Assembly: GCA_017543165.1 (NCBI GenBank)
Contig: JAFYGL010000182.1
Coordinates: 1-5,822 of the forward strand
Source of the DNA: Victivallales bacterium
GTDB taxonomy: Bacteria; Verrucomicrobiota; Lentisphaeria; Oligosphaerales; Oligosphaeraceae
DNA length: 5,822 nucleotides
Reading direction: 5' to 3'
The notes under the pieces were generated by a model. The model worked only from the letters and a program-made list of their open reading frames with translations. It ran no database searches and was not told the origin of the DNA. Positions 1 through 5,588 of the stretch are shown piece by piece. Position numbers and translations under genes: made by a program. Numbering within the stretch: the stretch's first letter is position 1; every line of letters begins with the position of its first letter.

Positions 1-253
1 CTACGCCCAGTGCCGCCAGCGCGCATTCAATGGTGACTGTTCCATTCACCATGAAGACGCCATATTCCTCGTCATGGTAGTTGGCAAAATCCTTGCTGAA
101 CTGCTTTTCGTATTTGCCGTTGTAGCTCCATGCATGTGAAAGGTACAACTCCTTCATCTTATCGGCAGTCTCTGGATAGACCGGCGGCCATCCCTCAAAT
201 GCAAAACCTTCTGGAAAAACTCTCTTTCCACCATCAATGGCAAGTGTGCTCAT
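1..253 (-). CDS. DegT/DnrJ/EryC1/StrS-family PLP aminotransferase, N-terminal part (cut by window edge)
   Basis: The reverse strand reads from an ATG at 251-253 through 84 uninterrupted codons to the window edge; the rest of the gene lies outside. The protein begins MSTLAIDGGKRVF and continues with WSYNG (residues 42-46), an E-K-x-F segment (49-52), and MVNGTVTIECALAALG (68-83). This order is the usual N-terminus of the sugar aminotransferase family: an A-I-x-G-G-K opening, a G/S-W-x-Y-N-G turn, then the N-G-T-x-x-x-E/L-x-A-L helix that lines the cofactor pocket. Family members use PLP and usually glutamate to transaminate keto-sugars for glycan or antibiotic-sugar synthesis; some are dehydratases. 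The catalytic lysine would be downstream and is not visible, so substrate and reaction type cannot be set. The start is supported by AAGGAGA at 264-270, 10 nt upstream. It follows the pseudopilin gene on the same strand with a 57-nt gap, so cotranscription is possible. Confidence 0.85.
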   Translation of the reverse strand, partial: MSTLAIDGGKRVFPEGFAFEGWPPVYPETADKMKELYLSHAWSYNGKYEKQFSKDFANYHDEEYGVFMVNGTVTIECALAALGV

Positions 254-284
254 TTCTTTTCAATCTCCTTCAATTTACTAAAAC

Positions 285-300
285 CTGTCCTACTGGACAG
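285..300. repeat. Small hairpin between the pseudopilin and DegT-family genes
   Basis: CTGTCC (285-290) and GGACAG (295-300) form a perfect 6-bp stem with a 4-nt loop. On the minus strand the stem is followed by GTTTTAG, a T-run too short for a convincing intrinsic terminator. It lies between the pseudopilin stop and the ribosome binding site of the next gene, so it could be a weak attenuator, a processing site, or chance. Confidence 0.4.
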
Positions 301-310
301 TTAATCAAAA

Positions 311-1057
311 TCAGATGCCATTGCTGCGCGCAATGTCAAAGCCTTGTGTCTTGTATGAATCCTCTGGCATGGTGACATATGGGTCACGCCTGGTTTCCAC
401 ATGGCCGTCACCAAAACTCATGTTAGCGTCTCCATTAAGATAGACCAACGTGCCTTCTGAATCGGGGTTGGTAAGATAGCCGCCATTGTGCTTTCCACAG
501 CCACGCTGATGCGCCGTCCACCAGGAAAAGGAATGGTTGCTAAGCATCGCGCTATCGCAGAAAAATATTGCAATCGAGGGCTGACTCAGTTCCTCCTGCT
601 TTTTCATACGGTAGTTCTGGCGATAGGAGGCATATTCTGAATTGCGCATGGACCAGGAGCCGCAAACGGTGTTGCGGACATAGTGTGTGTATGAGAACAT
701 GTGGTCTTTGTAGCTGCCCCATTTGATGGTTTCGCCAGGACACACCAGCTGAGGCACGTTTTTCATGCCAGTCACATTGGAGGTAAAGCTTGCACCAGGA
801 GCAAGATACCCTATCATCAGTGGAATCCAGCTAGGACCTGAACCGCTTCCATCCTTCCAGGCGGCAGGAAATATCCAACCATCGTATTCATCGGAATAGA
901 TGGCTTCGATAGTTGTAAACTGCTTCATGTTGTTTACACAGGACATTGTACGCGCTTTGTTCCTGGCCTTGCCCAGCGCAGGCAGCAGCATGGCCGCAAG
1001 TATGGCAATAATCGCAATAACGACCAGAAGTTCAATTAAAGTAAAATGCTTTTTCAT
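311..1057 (-). CDS. Pseudopilin-like protein with type IV pilin N-terminus and FGDGH C-terminal signature
   Basis: This 248-residue protein begins [20 protein letters not shown], a class III prepilin leader and hydrophobic stalk. Prepilin peptidase should cut between H4 and F5 and methylate F5; the conserved glutamate at +5 is E9. Residue -1 is His rather than the usual Gly. The helix runs to about A28 ([10 protein letters not shown]), followed by C-V-N-N-M-K-Q (40-46), the form seen in PVC-group pseudopilins. The C-terminal half is a predicted globular domain with cysteines at 40, 106, 132, 167 and 187, and ends near [10 protein letters not shown] (215-224), like the family named H-X9-DG; here H190 is separated from D217-G218 by a longer insert. 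Such proteins are common in Lentisphaerae and Planctomycetes and probably sit at the cell surface or in a type II secretion-like pseudopilus; their individual roles are mostly unknown. AAGAGGA at 1066-1072, 8 nt upstream, supports the start. A strong promoter lies at 1113-1141. The gene is visibly less GC-rich than lysS. Confidence 0.88.
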   Translation of the reverse strand: MKKHFTLIELLVVIAIIAILAAMLLPALGKARNKARTMSCVNNMKQFTTIEAIYSDEYDGWIFPAAWKDGSGSGPSWIPLMIGYLAPGASFTSNVTGMKNVPQLVCPGETIKWGSYKDHMFSYTHYVRNTVCGSWSMRNSEYASYRQNYRMKKQEELSQPSIAIFFCDSAMLSNHSFSWWTAHQRGCGKHNGGYLTNPDSEGTLVYLNGDANMSFGDGHVETRRDPYVTMPEDSYKTQGFDIARSNGI

Positions 1058-1086
1058 TGATTCTGTCCTCTTGTTTTAACTATTGT

Positions 1087-1098
1087 TACAATATTGTA
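1087..1098. promoter_or_regulatory. 12-bp perfect palindrome in the pseudopilin leader, possible operator
   Basis: TACAATATTGTA reads identically on both strands. It lies about 8-19 nt downstream of the start point predicted from the promoter at 1113-1141, so a bound dimeric repressor could block transcription. An outer G-C pair (1085 and 1100) continues the symmetry after one mismatch. AT-rich palindromes of this length can arise by chance; no regulator is visible in the window. Confidence 0.35.
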
Positions 1099-1112
1099 TC
1101 ATTCGGGGACAA

Positions 1113-1141
1113 AGTATAACAATAAATAGGTATATTTGCAA
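1113..1141 (-). promoter_or_regulatory. Sigma-70-type promoter for the pseudopilin gene
   Basis: On the minus strand, TTGCAA (1136-1141) and TATACT (1113-1118) are separated by exactly 17 nt, a close match to the -35 and -10 consensus. Transcription would start near 1106, giving a leader of about 49 nt before the ATG at 1057. This suggests that the pseudopilin, and perhaps the DegT-family gene after it, is transcribed independently of the ATPase gene upstream. Confidence 0.6.
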
Positions 1142-1166
1142 GAGCCTAAAGCAAAAATATCTGGGA

Positions 1167-1222
1167 GTAGCCAGCGCGTCCCGCGCTGGTAGTGGTTCTC
1201 CAGCGCGGGACGCGCTGGCTAC
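1167..1222. repeat. Perfect 23-bp inverted repeat overlapping the 3' end of the FHA-MoxR gene
   Basis: The left arm 1167-1189 starts GTAGCCAGCGCG; the right arm 1200-1222 is its exact reverse complement; the loop is 10 nt (1190-1199). The GC-rich stem would fold strongly in RNA or single-stranded DNA. There is no T-run on either side, so it is not a standard intrinsic terminator, though it may stabilise 3' ends. Its right arm contains the stop codon of the minus-strand ATPase gene (1219-1221, read as TAG). Its AGCCAGCG core recurs in the hairpin at 5624-5643, which suggests a family of dispersed palindromic elements of REP/BIME type. A possible mobile origin is inference. Confidence 0.85.
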
Positions 1223-2463
1223 ATCGCTATTGCAACCAGCAGGCGGCGGATGACGTCATCCGCGTTGTTTTCGCAGTTGGCCTGCAATAGAATGCGGTGC
1301 CTGAGCACGGGGATTGCCAGGTCGCGGACATCGTTGCAAGTCGCCTCGGCCCGCCCGTCCAGCAAAGCCTTTGCCTTGGCGCAGGTAATCAGGTCCGTGG
1401 CGGCCTTTGTGCTTGCGCCGCAGAGCAGTTTCTTCTGTATGAAGTCTGGCGCATCCATGTCTTCAGGGCGCGTCATCCTGACGATATTCTCGGCGTATTC
1501 CAGCACATTCTGCTGGGTGGCCAAGGAGGGCAGCAGTTCCTGCAAGTCCAGAAGACGGTCCTCGTTCATCAGACCTTCAGGCACTGCATTCTCGGTGGAG
1601 GTGGCGCTCTTTATGATTTCAATCTCCTCCTTGGGCATGGGGTAATCCATGTCCAGGGACATTGCAAAGTTGTCCAGCAGCCCCAGTGAAAGCGGCGTCG
1701 CCGTGTCATCTGGCGCGGTGTTTTGTGTAGCCACCAGGAACAGTGGCTTTGGCAGCAGTTCGAACTGGTCCGCCACTGGCACTTTGCCCTGTGCTACTGC
1801 CTCAATGAGCGCGGCCTGCGTTTTGCCAGGCGCCCTGTTGATTTCATCCGCCAGCACCGCATGGGAAAAAATGGGACCTGGGATAAAGCGCGGCACAAGG
1901 CTGTCATTCTCGTTGATGAAGACCTCGCTTCCCAGCACGTCAGCTGGCAGCGTGTCAGGCGTAAGCGGTATTTTTCTGCAATGGAGTTTGAGTATGGAGG
2001 CCATGGTCTCCACCGCCAGGGACTTTGCCTGGCCATGCCTGCCGTTCAAAAGCACGCTGCCGCCCGCAATCGCCGCGATGAGCAGATACTGCCCGATGTT
2101 GTTCCTGCCAAGCAATTTGCTGGAAAACGCCTGGATAATTTCATTGGTCTGCGTCGCCATGGCTATGAGGTCTTCCGTCTCCAAAGGCAGCTCAATGTGG
2201 ATATAGACGTCTCCCACGCGGAAGTTGGTGCTGTGCTTCAGCAGGGCGGACTTGATGCGGGTGTTGTGCAGGAAGAGGCCGTTATGGCTGTCCAAATCCT
2301 CCAGCAGCCAGCCCTCGTCGGTATGGGTGATGCGTGCATGTTTGCGGGACACGCTGTTCTGCGTAATCCGCACTTCACATTCAGGCGCACGGCCGATGGT
2401 TACGCTTCCTTCATCAAAGTCGTATGTTGCACCTGGCGTATTTATTACAGTTATCTTTGGCAT
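1219..2463 (-). CDS. FHA domain-MoxR-type AAA+ ATPase fusion protein
   Basis: The 414-residue protein has an N-terminal FHA domain (about 3-92), which binds phosphothreonine peptides: G24-R25, S39-R40-K41-H42 and N61-G62 are the expected binding residues. A MoxR-type AAA+ module follows (about 100-414): Walker A GRHGQAKS (141-148, K147), Walker B LADEINRAPGKTQAALIEA (204-222, D206 and E207), and sensor 1 ATQN (N248). MoxR ATPases act as chaperones in maturation of metal- or cofactor-containing enzymes and envelope complexes. Two features differ from the usual family: D-N-F (264-266) where the arginine-finger motif D-R-F is expected, and GASTKA (349-354) where GASPRA with the sensor-2 arginine is expected. 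The chosen start, at 2463, has AGGA 7 nt upstream and gives a proper FHA beginning; the in-frame ATG at 2529 lies upstream of the predicted promoter. No DUF58, transglutaminase or VWA genes are adjacent. The stop codon falls inside the inverted repeat 1167-1222, so the last residues may have been altered by that repeat. Confidence 0.9.
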   Translation of the reverse strand: MPKITVINTPGATYDFDEGSVTIGRAPECEVRITQNSVSRKHARITHTDEGWLLEDLDSHNGLFLHNTRIKSALLKHSTNFRVGDVYIHIELPLETEDLIAMATQTNEIIQAFSSKLLGRNNIGQYLLIAAIAGGSVLLNGRHGQAKSLAVETMASILKLHCRKIPLTPDTLPADVLGSEVFINENDSLVPRFIPGPIFSHAVLADEINRAPGKTQAALIEAVAQGKVPVADQFELLPKPLFLVATQNTAPDDTATPLSLGLLDNFAMSLDMDYPMPKEEIEIIKSATSTENAVPEGLMNEDRLLDLQELLPSLATQQNVLEYAENIVRMTRPEDMDAPDFIQKKLLCGASTKAATDLITCAKAKALLDGRAEATCNDVRDLAIPVLRHRILLQANCENNADDVIRRLLVAIAM

Positions 2464-2497
2464 TTTCAATTCCTGGGTTATCAAGGTACTTACGGAA

Positions 2498-2516
2498 GCA
2501 GAATATACAGTTCTGC
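2498..2516. promoter_or_regulatory. Inverted repeat over the -10 of the FHA-MoxR promoter, possible operator
   Basis: GCAGAA (2498-2503) and TTCTGC (2511-2516) are perfect inverted half-sites with a 7-nt spacer, and they span the predicted -10 of the minus-strand promoter. This position suits a repressor, but 6-bp arms are short and chance is possible. Confidence 0.3.
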
Positions 2517-2529
2517 ATGTTGTTTTCAA
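2502..2529 (-). promoter_or_regulatory. Sigma-70-type promoter for the FHA-MoxR gene
   Basis: On the minus strand, TTGAAA (2524-2529) and TATATT (2502-2507) are separated by 16 nt. The predicted start point near 2495 gives a leader of roughly 30 nt to the ATG at 2463. It is divergent from, and close to, the promoter for the plus-strand aminotransferase, so the two could share regulation. Confidence 0.55.
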
Positions 2530-2549
2530 GTGGCATAACTTTGCGTATT

Positions 2550-2558
2550 TGCTATATT
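2550..2558 (+). promoter_or_regulatory. Extended -10 promoter for the aminotransferase-lysS pair
   Basis: TGCTATATT matches the extended -10 form TG-N-TATAAT with one mismatch. The -35 region is poor (best candidate TGGCAT at 2531-2536, 16 nt away), as is typical of extended -10 promoters. Transcription would begin near 2565, about 45 nt before the ATG at 2610. Confidence 0.45.
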
Positions 2559-2609
2559 ATGCGTTCTGTGCAAAAGCACTGCATTTTTATCATAAAATCA
2601 GGAAACACT

Positions 2610-3923
2610 ATGGAACAATTGGCAGAACAGTTGAATCAGACCATACAGGCGGAAGCACCTGCGCTGTATGAGATGCTGAGCGAAGTGGGAAAGGAAATGT
2701 ATTTCCCCAGCAAGGGAATATTGAGTCAGTCCGCCGAGGCAAAGGCCAAGGCCAAACGTTTCAACGCCACCATAGGCACCGCGCTGGAAAATGGCCAGGC
2801 CATGCATCTCGACTGCCTGATGAGCCAGTTGCCTGGCATCTCCCCTGACGCGGCTCTGCTCTATGCCCCTTCGCCTGGTCTGCCAGACCTGCGCAAGGCA
2901 TGGCAGGAAAAACTGCTGCATGACAATCCAGACCTGAAGGACAAGGTAATCAGCCTCCCAATAGTCACCTGCGGCCTGACACATGCGCTGTCGCTGATAG
3001 GGGACGCCTTCATCGACCAGGGCGATGTGCTGATATATCCAGACAAGAACTGGGGCAACTACGCGCTGAACTATGTGGTGCGCCACAAGGCAAAGCCCCT
3101 GTACTTCCCGCTGTTCAGCGGCGAAAGCTTCAATCTGGAGGGGCTTGGGGACAGTCTTAAGAGCACACAGGCCAGCGGCGCCGCCAAGGCAGTCGTGCTG
3201 CTCAACTTCCCAAACAACCCAACTGGCTATGCGCCAACGGAAGACGAATGCACAAAGATAGCGGAAATCCTGCTGGAGGCCGCAGAGAACGGCATGAAAC
3301 TGGTGGTGATTGTTGACGATGCGTACTACAGCCTCTTCCACAAGGAAAAGGTGTTCCGCCAGTCACTGTTCACGAAACTTGCGGGCAGGCACAGCAACCT
3401 GTTGGCAATCAAGGCGGACGCCGCCACGAAGGAGGTCTATGTTTGGGGCCTGCGCGTGGGATTCCTCACGTTCTCAATCGGCGGCCTCGCCTCCGCCACG
3501 CCAGTGCTCGAGGCGCTGAACGCAAAGATCGGCGGCCTCATCCGCGCTGGCATAAGCAACTGCTCCGCTTTGTCGCAACGCCTGGTGCTGAATGCCTTGA
3601 AATCACCTGACTTCTACAAGCAGCGGGCAGAAAAGGCCGCCATCATGAAGGAACGCGCCCTGGAATTGGAAAGGGTGCTTCAAAATCCAAAATACAACGA
3701 GGCATGGTCGGTATATCCATTCAACAGCGGATATTTCATGTGCCTCCACATCAACAAAATCAGCGCACGCGATTTGCGCGTCTATATGCTGGACAAATAT
3801 GGTGTCGGCGCTATTGCTATCAATGATACGGATTTAAGGATTGCATTCTCTTGCATAAAAAAGGAAGATATGCAGGAGTTGTTCGACACCATCTTACAGG
3901 CTTGGCAGGATTTGGCAAAATAA
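2610..3923 (+). CDS. Class I/II-fold PLP-dependent aminotransferase
   Basis: This 437-residue protein is a fold-type I PLP enzyme. Visible motifs are APSPGLPDLRKAW (86-98) in the N-terminal arm, NFPNNPTGY (199-207) for the cofactor-contacting Asn, DDAYY (236-240), where D236 should pair with the pyridine nitrogen and Y239 with the cofactor oxygen, and ATKEVYVWGLRVGF (272-285), where K274 should form the Schiff base. R410 in DLRIAFSCI is the expected substrate-carboxylate arginine. The family moves amino groups between amino acids and 2-oxo acids. The K-E-x-Y-V-W-G-x-R-V-G-F wording is a recognisable subgroup whose substrate I cannot name. The start at 2610 has AGGA 6 nt upstream; longer in-frame starts (from 2424) would cross the promoter region and overlap the divergent ATPase gene, and their extra sequence has no family resemblance. 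lysS follows after 18 nt, so cotranscription is likely. An amino-acid metabolism role is inferred from the family and from this neighbour. Confidence 0.9.
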   Translation: MEQLAEQLNQTIQAEAPALYEMLSEVGKEMYFPSKGILSQSAEAKAKAKRFNATIGTALENGQAMHLDCLMSQLPGISPDAALLYAPSPGLPDLRKAWQEKLLHDNPDLKDKVISLPIVTCGLTHALSLIGDAFIDQGDVLIYPDKNWGNYALNYVVRHKAKPLYFPLFSGESFNLEGLGDSLKSTQASGAAKAVVLLNFPNNPTGYAPTEDECTKIAEILLEAAENGMKLVVIVDDAYYSLFHKEKVFRQSLFTKLAGRHSNLLAIKADAATKEVYVWGLRVGFLTFSIGGLASATPVLEALNAKIGGLIRAGISNCSALSQRLVLNALKSPDFYKQRAEKAAIMKERALELERVLQNPKYNEAWSVYPFNSGYFMCLHINKISARDLRVYMLDKYGVGAIAINDTDLRIAFSCIKKEDMQELFDTILQAWQDLAK

Positions 3924-3941
3924 AATATAAGGAGTTTATTC

Positions 3942-5444
3942 ATGGCAGAGGAACAAATCAATCAGAACGAGCAGGAAGCAGAAGTCGCGAATCCAGAGGA
4001 TCTTCGCGCACAAAGGCTGCGCAAGATGCAGGCCATAAAGGACGCTGGCGGCAATCCATACGGCCATAGAGTGGACGGCATTGTGGACAGCGTCGCCGCA
4101 AAGGCCGCTTATGTCGATGAGAATACAGAGGTCGTCAAGAAGGTGGCGGGCCGCCTGGTTTCACGCCGCATCATGGGCAAGTCCCTGTTCGCCCACATTT
4201 TGGACCAGCAGGGCCGCATCCAGCTCTATGTGCAGAAGAACGTGGTGGGTGACGATGAATACGCCGCATTCAAGGACCTGGACATCGGAGACATCATCTC
4301 CGCAGAAGGTGCGCTTTTCGTGACACGCACTGGCGAGTGCAGCCTCCGCGTGAACAAGTTCGAATTACTGTCCAAGGCAATTCGCCCCCTGCCTGAAAAA
4401 TACCATGGCCTGACGGACACGGAGCAGCGCTACCGCCAGAGGTATCTGGACTTGATCAGCAACGAGGATGTGCGCCGCACTTTCACCATGCGCAGCAGAA
4501 TCGTGTCGGAAATACGCAACTATCTTGACAGCCATGGCTTCATGGAAGTGGAGACGCCCATGATGCAGCCCCTGGCAGGCGGCGCGGCGGCATGCCCCTT
4601 CACCACGCACTACAACGCGCTGGACGCCACAATGTACCTCCGCATCGCCACGGAATTGTACTTGAAGCGCCTGGTGGTGGGCGGCTTTGAGAAGGTCTAT
4701 GAAATCGGCAGGAACTTCCGCAATGAAGGCATGGACAGGAAGCACAATCCCGAATTCACCAGCATTGAGATATACCAGGCATATTCTGACTGCCGCGGCA
4801 TGATGGAACTCATCGAGGACATGGTCTGCCATGTGGCAATGAAGTTGTACGGCAGTCTCACATTCAAGCGTGAGGACGGCGTGGAAATCAGCCTGGAACG
4901 CCCATGGCGCGTCGCCACCTACACAGACCTCATCAAGGCAAAGATGGGCGATGACTGGTTCGAACTGCCCATTGAACAGCAGCGCGCAAAGGCGCGTGAA
5001 CTTGGCCTGCGCATCACGGACGACATGGAAGAAAAGGATGTGACGCAGGAAGTCTATGACAAGGCAATCGAGCAGACATTGATACAGCCCACATTCGTCA
5101 CAAGGCTGCCCGCATTCCTGGTGCCGCTGGCAAAGCGCTGCGAGGACGACCCACGCTTCGTGGATGTGTACGAACTGGAAATCAACGGCCAGGAAATCTC
5201 ACCTGGATATTCCGAACTCAACGACCCAATCGAGCAAAGGGCAAGATTCGACCAGCAACTCATCGGGCGCGGCGACGTGGAAGGCGAGGTCAACCGCATA
5301 GACGAGGACTTCCTCACGGCACTTGAACACGGCATGCCACCAACAGGCGGCCTGGGAATGGGCATCGACAGGCTGGTCATGCTCCTCACAGGAGCACCCT
5401 CCATCCGCGACGTCATCCTCTTCCCGCAAATGAAACTGCAATAA
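3942..5444 (+). CDS. lysS: Lysyl-tRNA synthetase, class II
   Basis: The enzyme attaches lysine to tRNA-Lys in the cytoplasm using ATP. At 500 residues it has the usual bacterial length. An N-terminal extension is followed by an anticodon-binding OB fold (about 68-145: AGRLVSRRIMGKSLFAHILD at 69-88), then the class II catalytic core. Motif 1 is around HGFMEVETPMMQP (198-210), motif 2 around FRNEGMDRKHNPEFT (259-273, R260), and motif 3 GLGMGIDRLVML (470-481, R477). Oddities: GGAAACPF (213-220) has Cys218 where Arg or Lys is normal; EISPGYSELNDP (418-429) has Pro421 where other LysRS have Asn; and the usual P-x-E-x-S-P-L-A reads PAFLVPLA (390-397). Some of these may be normal for PVC bacteria. 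All catalytic arginines are present, so I expect an active enzyme. AAGGAG at 3929-3934 sits 7 nt before the ATG. The gene follows the aminotransferase after 18 nt and ends just before a large palindrome. Confidence 0.97.
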   Translation: MAEEQINQNEQEAEVANPEDLRAQRLRKMQAIKDAGGNPYGHRVDGIVDSVAAKAAYVDENTEVVKKVAGRLVSRRIMGKSLFAHILDQQGRIQLYVQKNVVGDDEYAAFKDLDIGDIISAEGALFVTRTGECSLRVNKFELLSKAIRPLPEKYHGLTDTEQRYRQRYLDLISNEDVRRTFTMRSRIVSEIRNYLDSHGFMEVETPMMQPLAGGAAACPFTTHYNALDATMYLRIATELYLKRLVVGGFEKVYEIGRNFRNEGMDRKHNPEFTSIEIYQAYSDCRGMMELIEDMVCHVAMKLYGSLTFKREDGVEISLERPWRVATYTDLIKAKMGDDWFELPIEQQRAKARELGLRITDDMEEKDVTQEVYDKAIEQTLIQPTFVTRLPAFLVPLAKRCEDDPRFVDVYELEINGQEISPGYSELNDPIEQRARFDQQLIGRGDVEGEVNRIDEDFLTALEHGMPPTGGLGMGIDRLVMLLTGAPSIRDVILFPQMKLQ

Positions 5445-5450
5445 TCTCAT

Positions 5451-5493
5451 TTGGGGGAGGGGGAAGGGCCGCGGGCCCTTCCCCCTCCCCCAA
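5451..5493. repeat. Perfect 20-bp G/C-rich palindrome after lysS, with G-quadruplex potential
   Basis: The left arm 5451-5470 (TTGGGGGAGGGGGAAGGGCC) is exactly complementary to 5474-5493, with a 3-nt loop GCG. It begins 7 nt after the lysS stop, so it should form a very stable 3' hairpin that could protect or end the transcript. There is no T-run after it, so intrinsic termination is unlikely on its own. The plus strand also has four G-runs (5453-5457, 5459-5463, 5466-5468, 5473-5475) with loops of 1, 2 and 4 nt, fitting the G-quadruplex pattern. Confidence 0.85.
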
Positions 5494-5503
5494 GCCCCCA
5501 CCT

Positions 5504-5565
5504 CTATCCCTTACTGCGCTTTTTCGCTTTCGCCCTGCGAAAGCGAAAAAGCGGGTAACGAATAG
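5504..5565. repeat. Long imperfect palindrome with a perfect 16-bp core
   Basis: CGCTTTTTCGCTTTCG (5517-5532) and its exact reverse complement (5538-5553) enclose a 5-nt loop. After a small internal bulge, TTAC (5511-5514) pairs with GTAA (5555-5558), and CTAT (5504-5507) with ATAG (5562-5565), extending the symmetry to 62 bp. The arms carry T5 and A5 tracts, but no terminal T-run follows. It looks like an intergenic palindromic repeat that should recur elsewhere in the genome; I saw only one copy here. Confidence 0.8.
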
Positions 5566-5588
5566 ATGCGTTTGCTAGAGGAAGGAGA

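Noticed and set aside
130..375. 81-codon open frame on the plus strand across the DegT start and pseudopilin end
   Set aside because: It covers two real gene ends on the opposite strand, lacks a ribosome binding site, and has no recognisable content.
1723..2538. Open frames on the plus strand opposite the FHA-MoxR gene (1250-1645, 1297-1689, 1649-2206, 1723-2538)
   Set aside because: The translations show no family motifs, while the minus strand shows continuous FHA and AAA+ motifs; these are shadows.
2531..2545. Possible sigma-54 promoter TGGCAT-AACT-TTGCG
   Set aside because: The spacing between the GG and GC elements is one base short of the required distance, and the final position does not match; sigma-54 promoters tolerate this poorly.
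2568..2579. GTGC-AAAA-GCAC mini-hairpin in the aminotransferase leader, followed by a T-rich stretch
   Set aside because: A 4-bp stem is too weak for a terminator or attenuator, and the T-run is displaced from the stem.
2424..2609. Longer start for the aminotransferase at 2424
   Set aside because: It would run through both predicted promoters and overlap the divergent ATPase gene; the added 62 residues look unlike the family, and the start at 2610 has a proper ribosome binding site.
2598..3341. Open frame of 247 codons on the minus strand inside the aminotransferase gene
   Set aside because: It is fully antisense to a gene with clear PLP-enzyme motifs, has no recognisable domain or promoter, and its openness follows from the GC-rich codon pattern of the true gene.
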